Shown one piece after another: positions 1 through 5,905 of a stretch of DNA of 6,523 nucleotides. The stretch is from DAITMV01 sp036834985 (GTDB lineage Bacteria > Pseudomonadota > Gammaproteobacteria > Burkholderiales > Burkholderiaceae_B): positions 1-6,523 of the forward strand of contig DAITMV010000173.1 in NCBI GenBank assembly GCA_036834985.1, given 5' to 3'. Each line of letters begins with the position of its first letter. Position 1 is the first letter of the stretch. Both the position numbers and the translations under genes were made by a program. Under the pieces are notes generated by a model. That model was not told the origin of the DNA, searched no databases, and worked only from the letters and a program-made list of their open reading frames with translations.

Positions 1-714
1 CTGTTTCACAATCTCATTGTAGCCTTCCAGTTCCTTCCGCTCGGCTGCGGGAAGCCACTGGTCTCTCTGAAGGCGCGCAGTCAGATCTTGCCAGCGCACG
101 GCCATTGCTGGCGGAAGTTCTGCGGGTGCCTCTGCAGCGGGCGTCTTGCTACCTTTCTTCTGTTGGGCATCAGCCGGCGAGATGAAGGCGTCGAGCAACC
201 CCGCGTCCTTGGCGGCCGATGCACCCAACCCAGCGCCGAACGCCTTGATGGCCATCCCAGGCTTCCACGCCGCCTGCGCGCCGCGAACAGCAAGATTGGT
301 GGCATTAGGGATGGAAGGTTCATTGTAAAAGTCGTATGCAGCGGGGATCACTTGGGCGCCAAGCATATCAGCGGCGAAGCGCTCGGAACCGCGTCCAGTT
401 TCCTCAAACGCAGGCATGCGCTCCGCAATGGCCGCCCGCTCCATGTCGTTCAGTTCTGGATCGCGCCCGGCCATCGCCTTGCGCGCCGATGCGCGCTGTT
501 CTCGGCGAGCGGTTTTGAACGCCAGATCATCAATGACGTTATCCACCTCGCCGCCATCGTAATAGCCAACCCTGCCGCCCTTGGCCCGCTTCTTGGCCTT
601 GCGAGCCACAGACAGAGCGATCGCCACGGCCTGCTTAGGGTCTTTTCCGCTGGCAACTTCAGTCTTGATGTTCTTTTGAACAGATTGCCTGCTGGAACCA
701 TTGATGAGAGGCAT
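1..714 (-). CDS. N-terminal part of a phage protein, possible internal/ejected virion protein (partial)
   Basis: From ATG 714 the minus-strand frame runs 238 codons to the window edge without a stop. It begins MPLINGSSRQSVQKNIKTEV, then ASGKDPKQAVAIALSVARKA. The pattern MPLIxGSS...KNIKTE...GKxPKQAVAIALSxARKAK is a short Lys-rich N-terminal motif I recognise from many phage proteins of unknown function (DUF6496-like). It leads into KGGRVGYYDGGEVDN (45-59). Residues 60-115 are highly charged and helical (RREQRASARKAMAGRDPELN, MERAAIAERM). Residues 113-175 are more hydrophobic, with GMAIKAFGAGLGASAA (153-168) and DAFISPADAQ (175-184), which resembles a short membrane-active helix with a small-residue end. 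An Ala/Pro linker and another charged helix follow (WQDLTARLQRDQWLPAAERK). A helical, charged and locally hydrophobic protein at this place after the tail genes suggests an ejected internal protein, but that is inference. The length and C-terminus are unknown. Confidence 0.65.
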   Translation of the reverse strand, partial: MPLINGSSRQSVQKNIKTEVASGKDPKQAVAIALSVARKAKKRAKGGRVGYYDGGEVDNVIDDLAFKTARREQRASARKAMAGRDPELNDMERAAIAERMPAFEETGRGSERFAADMLGAQVIPAAYDFYNEPSIPNATNLAVRGAQAAWKPGMAIKAFGAGLGASAAKDAGLLDAFISPADAQQKKGSKTPAAEAPAELPPAMAVRWQDLTARLQRDQWLPAAERKELEGYNEIVKQ

Positions 715-719
715 AACCG

Positions 720-726
720 CTCCACT
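720..726 (-). promoter_or_regulatory. Ribosome binding site of the partial gene starting at 714
   Basis: AGTGGAG lies 5 nt before ATG 714, inside the 22-nt gap after the TAA of the 162-residue gene. It supports ATG 714 as the start and helps decide the true frame in a region where several other frames are also open. Confidence 0.6.
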
Positions 727-736
727 TGATAATAAG

Positions 737-1225
737 TTAGGCCGTAGCCCCTTTAAAAATCACAAAGTTCAGAACGATAGCTTCGGACAACGACCCACCG
801 GACAGGTTGGACACCGTAATTGCAAAGCTACCCGCTGCCACGCTGTTGGCATTGACGTTGTAAGCCCCTGCCGTGCCAGCAGAGGCATGGACCGCATAAG
901 GCACGTCAGCGGATGCCACGGCGGAATTTGTCACCGTGAACGTCACCTCGGACCCAGCACCCAATGCCGCATTGTTCATGGTGATCTGTCCAGCCACCTT
1001 GTTCATCGTGACGCCAGTGCTTTTGCTGGTGGCCTGGGTCACAGTTCCGCCAGCCCCAGTGGCATAGCCCATCCCAGCAGTTGGGCTTGAGCTAGTGACA
1101 CTGCCTGTGGCAGCAATTGTCCCCGTATTGGAAAGAGCTTGCAGAATCTGGCCAAGGATCTGATTCGTCTGCGATCCATTGGTAACAATGTTACCAAGGA
1201 TACCGCCAAGCAGTTCGTCAGCCAT
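737..1225 (-). CDS. Small beta-rich phage structural-type protein of unknown function
   Basis: The 162-residue protein has a helical N-terminus (MADELLGGILGNIVTNGSQT, then NQILGQILQALSN, 1-33) whose spaced Leu/Ile residues could support oligomerisation. A short Thr/Ser/Gly linker follows, and then a beta module (52-162): GYATGAGGTVTQATSKSTGV, then NKVAGQITMNNAALGAGSEV, FTVTNSAVASADVPYAVHAS, and GSFAITVSNLSGGSLSEAIV, closing in LNFVIFKGATA. I recognise the GAGGTVTQATSKSTGVTxNK...GQITMNNAAL module as a widespread phage and prophage domain often annotated as hypothetical or tail-associated; I know of no firm function. The helix-plus-beta-sandwich design and its place after a tail gene suggest a virion component such as a head decoration or tail-tip accessory protein. 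Spacing is 9 nt after the upstream stop. Confidence 0.7.
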   Translation of the reverse strand: MADELLGGILGNIVTNGSQTNQILGQILQALSNTGTIAATGSVTSSSPTAGMGYATGAGGTVTQATSKSTGVTMNKVAGQITMNNAALGAGSEVTFTVTNSAVASADVPYAVHASAGTAGAYNVNANSVAAGSFAITVSNLSGGSLSEAIVLNFVIFKGATA

Positions 1226-1231
1226 GGTTCG

Positions 1232-1237
1232 TCCTCA
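1232..1237 (-). promoter_or_regulatory. Ribosome binding site TGAGGA overlapping the 484-residue gene's stop
   Basis: TGAGGA begins with the TGA stop of the upstream gene and lies 6 nt before ATG 1225. It is the same stop-plus-binding-site design as at 2698-2703, and it fixes ATG 1225 as the start of the 162-residue gene. Confidence 0.65.
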
Positions 1238-2689
1238 CGCCATGATCTCAGATATTTCGAGGCGGCTATAGAGAACACCACCCATCAATCGAGCGGCGCT
1301 GGTCCCGTTCAAAGTGCAAACCACGCCAGCAAGCTGGCTTCCTGTGCGGATCTTGAACGTCGTCGACGATGACGTGGCAGCTCGCAAATTGTAGGAAAGG
1401 ACGTGAACCATGGGCGTATTTGCCACAGCCTCCGTTACCATCACAGCAGCCAATGCACTTGCAGTGGAATCCTGAAACAGAGCAGTAATTCCGTTTTGGA
1501 TCGTGTCGAACGCGTAGTTGCCATTGTACTTGATGTAGAGCCTGTTGGCCGGCGACGTTGGGGTCACAGCAAGAGAGAAGAACTGCGTCCCCTCCGTATT
1601 CTGCGGAATGGTGTCGTCGTTCGGGATCTGGCTCGTTCCGCTTGCGACAGCCGCGCTGGCGGACTCCTGAATCTGGACGGTATCACCGGGGCGCTTGATG
1701 CCGGGACCAAAGACTTGGATGATGTCGGGCGAGGCATTCCACGTTCCGGCCGTGGCAAGACCCGCCGTATATTCGCAGTACCCAAGGATGCGATACGCCT
1801 TGGATGTCACCGCAGTGCCCGTGTAAACCACACCAGCACTATCAGCACCACCGGACCCGCCTTCAGCAGACGACGATAGCAACTGATACTCGGCAAGCGG
1901 GAATATGCCAGCGGTCGTGAAACAGTTGATCACGCCCATGCGGAACGTGCTGCCGTCATTGAACCCGATGACCCAGAACCGGCCCGGCGTGGAATTAGAG
2001 AACCCCAGCGTCGATCCCGACGACACGACAATGGAAGTCGCCGCAGTGATTGCCAACCACGTCACAGTGCCAGTAGAGGCTGTCGCAGATCGGAACGGGA
2101 TCAGGACCGGGCTTGTCGATGACGGATCGCTACCAGCCGCGTCCTTGATTGAAATCGTCAGAGCGTTTGCTGCTACGCTAGCGGCGAGGCTCATGTTGAT
2201 GGGCAGATCAAAGCCGCTTGGAGGTGCTGTCGTCGAGATCGACAGCGTGCCCGTGCCGGTGATTGTTCCGCCCGTAAGGCCAAACCCACTAACAACGGAT
2301 GTCACACCAGCACCCACCTGCCGACAGCCGTTCGTGGCGTCGATCATGATGAGGTACTTGGAGCCGTTCGCAATGGTGACGGCACTACCAACGCCATTTG
2401 TAAACGTAACAGCGAATGAGCCCGTGCACTGGCTATCGACAATCGTCATGCCGACGCACGACGTTGTGATCTGAACGGCTCCGGTCAGCGTCCCCGTAAG
2501 AACGAGATTAAGGGCTTGGCTTTCTGTTGCGCTCAGCGTGACATTGACGTTGGTCAGGCTCTTGGTGACGAGGCCGCCAAGGTTGTTATCAACGATGGTA
2601 AACACGTCGGTGTTGAGTGTGGAACCCCACGTGCCGGAATTGCTGCCGGTAGCTTGGAGATTGTAGCCCTTGTTTGGGGATGTCGCCAT
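1235..2689 (-). CDS. Beta-rich phage tail structural protein, likely fibre or distal tail component
   Basis: The 484-residue protein has no signal peptide or membrane helix and is rich in Thr, Ser, Gly and Ala. The N-terminal region, 1-40, reads MATSPNKGYNLQATGSNSGT then WGSTLNTDVFTIVDNNLGG, an attachment-type N-terminus seen in tail fibre proteins. Residues 45-120 are short beta strands (VNVTLSATESQALNLVL, GSAVTIANGSKYLIMIDATN), and GLTGGTITGTGTLSIST (137-153) is a linker motif common in fibres. Residues 160-345 form a second domain (GFDLPINMSLAASV, RFWVIGFNDGSTFRMGVINC, KAYRILGYCEYTAGLATAGTW, IIQVFGPGIKRPGDTVQIQ). Residues 365-484 form a C-terminal beta domain ending GGVLYSRLEISEIMA, as in jelly-roll-like tail tips. 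The product could be a fibre, a spike without enzyme activity, or a minor tail protein; no catalytic motif is visible. It follows the nozzle gene at 11 nt and has a TGAGGA ribosome binding site. Confidence 0.6.
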   Translation of the reverse strand: MATSPNKGYNLQATGSNSGTWGSTLNTDVFTIVDNNLGGLVTKSLTNVNVTLSATESQALNLVLTGTLTGAVQITTSCVGMTIVDSQCTGSFAVTFTNGVGSAVTIANGSKYLIMIDATNGCRQVGAGVTSVVSGFGLTGGTITGTGTLSISTTAPPSGFDLPINMSLAASVAANALTISIKDAAGSDPSSTSPVLIPFRSATASTGTVTWLAITAATSIVVSSGSTLGFSNSTPGRFWVIGFNDGSTFRMGVINCFTTAGIFPLAEYQLLSSSAEGGSGGADSAGVVYTGTAVTSKAYRILGYCEYTAGLATAGTWNASPDIIQVFGPGIKRPGDTVQIQESASAAVASGTSQIPNDDTIPQNTEGTQFFSLAVTPTSPANRLYIKYNGNYAFDTIQNGITALFQDSTASALAAVMVTEAVANTPMVHVLSYNLRAATSSSTTFKIRTGSQLAGVVCTLNGTSAARLMGGVLYSRLEISEIMA

Positions 2690-2697
2690 GTCTCAGT

Positions 2698-2703
2698 TCC
2701 TCA
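2698..2703 (-). promoter_or_regulatory. Ribosome binding site TGAGGA overlapping the nozzle-like gene's stop
   Basis: The sequence TGAGGA starts with the TGA stop of the 680-residue gene and lies 8 nt before ATG 2689. A ribosome that ends the upstream gene stands on the binding site of the next, which favours coupled translation and supports ATG 2689 as the true start. Confidence 0.6.
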
Positions 2704-4743
2704 CAGCCGCCCGTCAGGCGCCGCCCTCATCCTGATTGCGCCGACACGCCACCAACTGCCAACATCGGAACTTTCGACCCGAACGGACATGAGCCTGCCG
2801 CGAATGCGCGGGTTCAAATACCGTGTTGAACTGTTGAACGTGTACGGGCCATGGGTCTGCGCATCGCCGCCCGTGTAATAATACGACGTGAATGTGATCT
2901 GGATCGTAGCCGCCGACGACGCCCCACTGGCCGTCTCAAACTTCATGTCCGGCAGAACCCAGTCCACAAACATGATGTCTTGGGTCTCGGATATGTTATA
3001 AAGACCAGATTCAAAATACGCGTTGATAGGCTGGCCATCAGCGTCGTTGCTGGTCTCGTGCTCGTAGATCAGACCCGTTGATGCGGCGGCGATCGGCATC
3101 CCCAGCAAAGACTGATCAATCCCGCATGTGCGCCCAAGCGGGAATGAAGTCCACACGTTCTCGCGAACGTTGTAGACCGCCACAGCATCGGGCTCGGTCG
3201 CGTTAGTCGAAGATCGTGGATAGCAGAACCAGACTTCGTTGAAAGGCGTGTTGGACCAAACCCAGCACTTATGCTGGTAGGTCTCATTCAAATCCTGAAA
3301 TACGTTGTCCCAAACCGTGCACGGGATGACCTGGGGCTGACCAGATCCAGTCACCCAGAAGTTGGATGCGCTCATCCAATACACTTGGGAACCTTGCCGC
3401 GTGGCTGCGTGCTTCCCGATGAGGCCGCAGTTTGAACCAATCTTCTGGAACCCCCAGACGCCGGCCGCCAACGATCCCAGATAGTTCATCGACCACATAT
3501 CGGTGTCGGTCCACAGCAACTCTTGCTGAGGGACACTCATACCACCGATGATCTTGGACCCTTGCGGAAGGCGCCTGGAACCCGCTTGGCTTGTGGTCGA
3601 CACCGCAAAGTCCGTGTAATCACCTTGCGCAGACCATTGGACCAACAACGGATCTTGATCTACTCCAATGGTGTGCGTCTCTGTCGACCCGTAACAAATC
3701 AGCATTTGCGTTTGATTGGAAACGAAAGCGCCGGTATTGTAGATGGGAGCACCCGAGACAAGCTGGGCGTTTTGGTAGCCCGTGTTTGGTGTCCAGGCGT
3801 AAATTCCACCGCCATCAGGGCAGGCTAGCAATGTCTGCCCCCAATTGTCTAGGGTCCAGTCCGTTGCCGTGATTGCTGTCCCTGTTTGCTTCGACGTAGC
3901 GACGCCAGTGCCATATCCACCTGAGCCGTACGTCCCAAGGCCATACCCAGCGGACGTGGCGACCGGGCCAATGGCGATGTAGTAGGTCAGCCGTGCGCTT
4001 CCAGCGTTCATTGACCCGCTGGTGGTGGATGATGCTGTCGTGTTAGCCGTGATCGTAAAGATATTGGCACTGGTGATGGATGTGACGGTGTAAGTTCCGC
4101 TTATGGTTATTCCACCCACCGTCGTGGAAACCCCAAACGCCACGGTGTCGTAAACCGAAAGGCCATGCGCCGTAAGTGTTACGGAAACCGTAGCTGAACC
4201 TGACGTGACATCAAACAGGGGAACAGCGCCGCTATTAGCAACCGTGCTTGTGGCGACCGTTGCAGCAGTGATCTGATACGTCGTGGTGCCAGTCACCAGA
4301 ATGATCGGATACACACCCGACAGAATTAGCCCACCTATGGAGACCGGCGTCAAAAACTCGATGCTGTCGAATGTGGTGACGTTGGCGATGTTGAGATCAT
4401 CGACGGTAACAGTCGCGGACCCAATCGTCGTTGAGAACTTAGGCGCAAAGTTTGAAGTAACAGTTTGCGGCGTGAGGTTGGTCAGAGACCCGCTGCTGAT
4501 GGTCCCCAATAGCGTCGTCGTTCCAATTCCAAGGTACTTGTTGTCGTTGAGATCCTGCCACGCGCTCAGGCACTTTGGAATTCCGCCAACCGCAGACGGA
4601 TAGTAAGCTGTCCACCCACCCAGCTTTTCCGCTAGGCCACTGCGGAACCGAATGAGATTGGACACGGAATAGCCAGCCTCGTTCTGGGCTGGCGTCAACT
4701 CGGCGTTGACTCCAGGCCTCAGTCTCAAGGTGGTCATGGGCAT
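2701..4743 (-). CDS. Nozzle / packaged-DNA stabilisation-like tail protein
   Basis: The 680-residue protein starts with MTTLRLRPGVNAELTPAQNE, then SNLIRFRSGLAEKLGGW (about 28-44). This is the N-terminal signature of podovirus tail nozzle or P22 gp10-like DNA-stabilisation proteins, which attach below the adaptor and keep the genome in the capsid. Residues 103-176 and 177-250 are two tandem beta modules, followed by a Gly/Tyr linker (GYGLGTYGSGGYGTG, about 266-280). Residues 285-560 hold repeating Trp-rich beta blades (DNWGQTLLACPDGGGIYAW, QGDYTDFA, WTDTDMWSMNYLG, VYWMSASNFWV, NEVWFCYPR, NVWTSFPLGR), compatible with a beta-propeller. The C-terminus is WWRVGAIRMRAAPDGRL, a typical ending. Start: ATG 4743 with weak GAGA 8 nt upstream, or ATG 4737 two codons later, which would begin MTTLRLRPG. 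The stop lies 11 nt before the next gene. Being encoded next to the adaptor supports the role; the exact family (nozzle or gp10) is not settled. Confidence 0.7.
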   Translation of the reverse strand: MPMTTLRLRPGVNAELTPAQNEAGYSVSNLIRFRSGLAEKLGGWTAYYPSAVGGIPKCLSAWQDLNDNKYLGIGTTTLLGTISSGSLTNLTPQTVTSNFAPKFSTTIGSATVTVDDLNIANVTTFDSIEFLTPVSIGGLILSGVYPIILVTGTTTYQITAATVATSTVANSGAVPLFDVTSGSATVSVTLTAHGLSVYDTVAFGVSTTVGGITISGTYTVTSITSANIFTITANTTASSTTSGSMNAGSARLTYYIAIGPVATSAGYGLGTYGSGGYGTGVATSKQTGTAITATDWTLDNWGQTLLACPDGGGIYAWTPNTGYQNAQLVSGAPIYNTGAFVSNQTQMLICYGSTETHTIGVDQDPLLVQWSAQGDYTDFAVSTTSQAGSRRLPQGSKIIGGMSVPQQELLWTDTDMWSMNYLGSLAAGVWGFQKIGSNCGLIGKHAATRQGSQVYWMSASNFWVTGSGQPQVIPCTVWDNVFQDLNETYQHKCWVWSNTPFNEVWFCYPRSSTNATEPDAVAVYNVRENVWTSFPLGRTCGIDQSLLGMPIAAASTGLIYEHETSNDADGQPINAYFESGLYNISETQDIMFVDWVLPDMKFETASGASSAATIQITFTSYYYTGGDAQTHGPYTFNSSTRYLNPRIRGRLMSVRVESSDVGSWWRVGAIRMRAAPDGRL
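4003..4437 (-). repeat. Tandem duplicated beta modules inside the nozzle-like protein
   Basis: Residues about 103-173 and 177-247 of the 680-residue protein align with each other along their length. Shared features are GSATV[TS]V near the start, a FDS/YDT turn followed by xxF, [ST]xGGLIL/GGITI then SGxY, and a closing Y/F-x-ITA with an A-ST tail. Roughly a third of aligned positions match by eye, with one one-residue gap. The match is at protein level; I do not see long identical DNA, so the duplication is old. Each unit looks like a small beta-sandwich inserted between the N-terminal region and the propeller-like body. Confidence 0.6.
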
Positions 4744-4762
4744 CGTGAATGTCTCAATCTAA

Positions 4763-5017
4763 TCAGCGCCAGCCATCATGGGGCGGCACACCGAAATGGA
4801 ATGTCACGCCGTCAGACCGCACCCATGCTGATCGGCATATCGTGCATCTGACATCAGCCACGGATGCGCGCGGATCGGGCTGCGGCTGTTGCCAGTTGGT
4901 AAAGTCGTCCGGCGACCGTAGATCGCCAGTATTGATGTCACGAGCTATGTCACAAATGGGATGGCCGGAACGAACGCAAGTGATGGTCTCGCCTTTGCGC
5001 GCCCACAACTCACCCAC
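4763..5017 (-). CDS. Small Cys-pair (possible zinc-binding) phage protein of unknown function
   Basis: The 84-residue product contains C14 and C22 in TCVRSGHPIC, with His19 between them, and a CxxC pair at C58 and C61 (RCTICRSAW). These are two half-sites like those of a zinc ribbon. Between them lie an acidic helix (DIARDINTGDL) and a Trp/Pro-rich linker (FTNWQQPQPDPR), and the end is HFGVPPHDGWR. The start is GTG at 5017. The only other options are a TTG at 5008, since the frame upstream closes at TAG 5039-5041 without a start. The gene overlaps the adaptor stop by 8 nt and ends 19 nt before the nozzle-like gene, so it sits inside the head-tail joining block and is probably translated by coupling. 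It fills the space exactly, which supports it as real. Its function is unknown; a zinc-stabilised structural or assembly factor is inference only. Confidence 0.65.
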   Translation of the reverse strand: MGELWARKGETITCVRSGHPICDIARDINTGDLRSPDDFTNWQQPQPDPRASVADVRCTICRSAWVRSDGVTFHFGVPPHDGWR

Positions 5018-5741
5018 GCTGCGGCTGTGCCGTCTGTTCTAGCTGTTTAGAAGTCCAAGATGCTCCTGCGAACTTTTTTCGGCTCTCCCAAACATCAGCG
5101 GAGGCCCTGAGCATTTGGTATTGGTTCTCCCAGGACTGCGCTTGCTTCGGATCATCGCCTTGCGCAGAAAAATTCTTGAGATAGCCACTCATGAAGACCA
5201 TACTGGCCGCGATAAACAGATCCGGCAGGTACAGGCTCAAGAACGTTGTCGTGTTTGTTGCGCTCAATGGCGTCGGGATAACTTTGCCGATGACCTCAAC
5301 GGTATAGGAAGCGTCCGGCCAAGGCCCAAACAGGATGTTGCTCTGGTTGGCCACAAGCGATTGAGTCAAGTAGCAGAACATGGAGGGCACGGTTGCGCCG
5401 GTTGAACTTGGATAGATCAAATCAAGCACGTCGCGGCTGACTGGCGTGCACGGATTGCGCGTCCCAAGTTCTGCTGTCGTCGAGGCCGGCGTGATAATGT
5501 TGATGCCAGAGATGACCTGAAACGTCCCGATGGTCGTGGGAAGCGTAAAATTGCGGTTAGCGGTAGACGTGGCAGCGGAACTGTCGCGCACGTCTTCAGT
5601 AATAAGATCAAGTTCCCTGTATATCCGATTTTCCGCGTAATCGATCACGTTCGGCAGGATCGCGATGAAATCAGTGTTGGTCGTCGGGATCGCCGTTAGT
5701 GTCGATAGTGCCGTTTGATACGTTGTGTAGGTCAAGCTCAA
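5010..5741 (-). CDS. Head-tail adaptor-like protein (SU10/P22-type phage adaptor)
   Basis: The 243-residue protein opens MSLTYTTYQTALSTLTAIP, followed by DFIAILPNVIDYAENRIYRELDL at about 24-46. An N-terminal helix ending in a [DN]YAExRIYRELDL motif is the hallmark of phage adaptor or connector proteins, which sit between the portal ring and the tail nozzle. Residues 60-150 are beta-rich (NFTLPTTIGTFQVISGINII, ILFGPWPDASYTVEVIGKVIP), and residues 165-225 are helical (LYLPDLFIAASMVFMSGYLKN, QAQSWENQYQMLRASADVWESRKKF). The C-terminus is polar and Gln-rich. The start is TTG at 5741: no in-frame ATG or GTG exists between it and the TAG at 5754-5756, and MSLTYTTY is the N-terminus expected of the family. 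A second TTG at 5735 is possible. No good ribosome binding site is seen (AGGG about 10 nt upstream). The stop overlaps the next gene by 8 nt. The family call is recalled and not checked by search. Confidence 0.75.
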   Translation of the reverse strand: MSLTYTTYQTALSTLTAIPTTNTDFIAILPNVIDYAENRIYRELDLITEDVRDSSAATSTANRNFTLPTTIGTFQVISGINIITPASTTAELGTRNPCTPVSRDVLDLIYPSSTGATVPSMFCYLTQSLVANQSNILFGPWPDASYTVEVIGKVIPTPLSATNTTTFLSLYLPDLFIAASMVFMSGYLKNFSAQGDDPKQAQSWENQYQMLRASADVWESRKKFAGASWTSKQLEQTAQPQRG

Positions 5742-5905
5742 AGCACGAGCGCCCTAAATGAAAACGCCCGACGACGCAGTGAGCGCAGCCGGGCGAATTG
5801 ATCCGATTGTGGATTTACTTTTAACCGAAACGCGCGAAGTCTGCAACGGCAAACTACCATTTTTCGGATTGCGTCAAGATAAACCGGCGCGACCTGTTGT
5901 CGCAT
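5738..5905 (-). CDS. Doubtful 55-residue ORF filling the gap before the adaptor gene
   Basis: An ATG overlaps the TAA stop of the 172-residue gene (TAATG), with GGTGGGG upstream as a possible ribosome binding site. The frame stays open for 55 codons and stops at a TGA that overlaps the TTG start of the adaptor gene (TTGA). The product would begin MRQQVAPVYLDAIRKMVV and end in an Arg-rich stretch (RLRSLRRRAFSFRALVL). The fit at both ends is striking for a compact phage operon. Against it, the product has no recognisable domain, the Arg-rich composition is what random GC-rich sequence gives, and the frame runs straight through a strong terminator hairpin. I list it so that the gap is documented; noncoding sequence is the more likely explanation. 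Confidence 0.2.
   Translation of the reverse strand: MRQQVAPVYLDAIRKMVVCRCRLRAFRLKVNPQSDQFARLRSLRRRAFSFRALVL
5742..5904 (-). other. Longest intergenic gap in the window, holding the terminator and weak promoter-like boxes
   Basis: This 163-nt stretch separates the fibre-side genes from the adaptor. Apart from the hairpin at 5795-5756 and the doubtful ORF, the minus strand shows only poor sigma70-like pairs upstream of the hairpin: TTGCAG, 17 nt, TAAAAG and TTGACG, 15 nt, TAGTTT. Both match consensus only partly, and any transcript from them would meet the terminator at once. No promoter fits between hairpin and adaptor start, so the adaptor must be expressed by read-through or antitermination. 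Confidence 0.35.
5756..5795 (-). terminator. Rho-independent terminator between the fibre pair and the adaptor gene
   Basis: In minus-strand RNA, 5795-5783 (CGCCCGGCTGCGC) pairs with 5777-5765 (GCGTCGTCGGGCG) around a 5-nt loop TCACT, followed by TTTTCATTT at 5764-5756. The 13-position stem has one T-C mismatch and two G-U wobbles. On the plus strand the two wobbles become A-C mismatches and no T-run follows, so the element acts on minus-strand transcripts. It ends 14 nt before the TTG of the adaptor gene, leaving no room for a promoter in between. It may therefore cut transcript level, with read-through, rather than end the operon. Confidence 0.75.

Noticed and set aside
450..725. Minus-strand 91-codon ORF starting near the same place as the partial gene
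   Set aside because: It is out of frame with the MPLINGSS gene and has a random-looking Arg/Trp/Ser-rich product. The frame from ATG 714 is the one with motif and binding site support. The minus-strand 81-323 ORF is rejected on the same grounds.
88..729. Long plus-strand ORF of 213 codons
   Set aside because: It is antisense to the partial minus-strand gene 1-714, which has a good ribosome binding site, a recognisable N-terminal motif and operon spacing. The plus-strand product (Arg/Leu/His-rich) looks like no protein family.
1039..1281. Minus-strand ORF of 80 codons across the 484/162-residue gene junction
   Set aside because: It overlaps two supported genes in another frame and has no domain or fitting context.
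1905..2474. Plus-strand ORF of 189 codons, and similar plus-strand ORFs at 1403-1879, 4283-4603 and 6004-6483
   Set aside because: All are antisense to well supported minus-strand structural genes. Their openness follows from the Thr/Ala/Val/Gly codon bias of those genes, and none has a recognisable domain.
1235..2689. Possible diversity-generating retroelement target at the end of the tail protein gene
   Set aside because: I see no template repeat, reverse transcriptase or adenine-biased variable repeat in the window.
5010..5017. Programmed frameshift joining the adaptor and the 84-residue protein
   Set aside because: There is no slippery heptamer at the overlap; an ordinary 8-nt overlap with a GTG start explains it.
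5796..5904. Sigma70-like promoter before the adaptor gene
   Set aside because: Candidate boxes match consensus poorly and lie upstream of the terminator, so I do not annotate them as a promoter.
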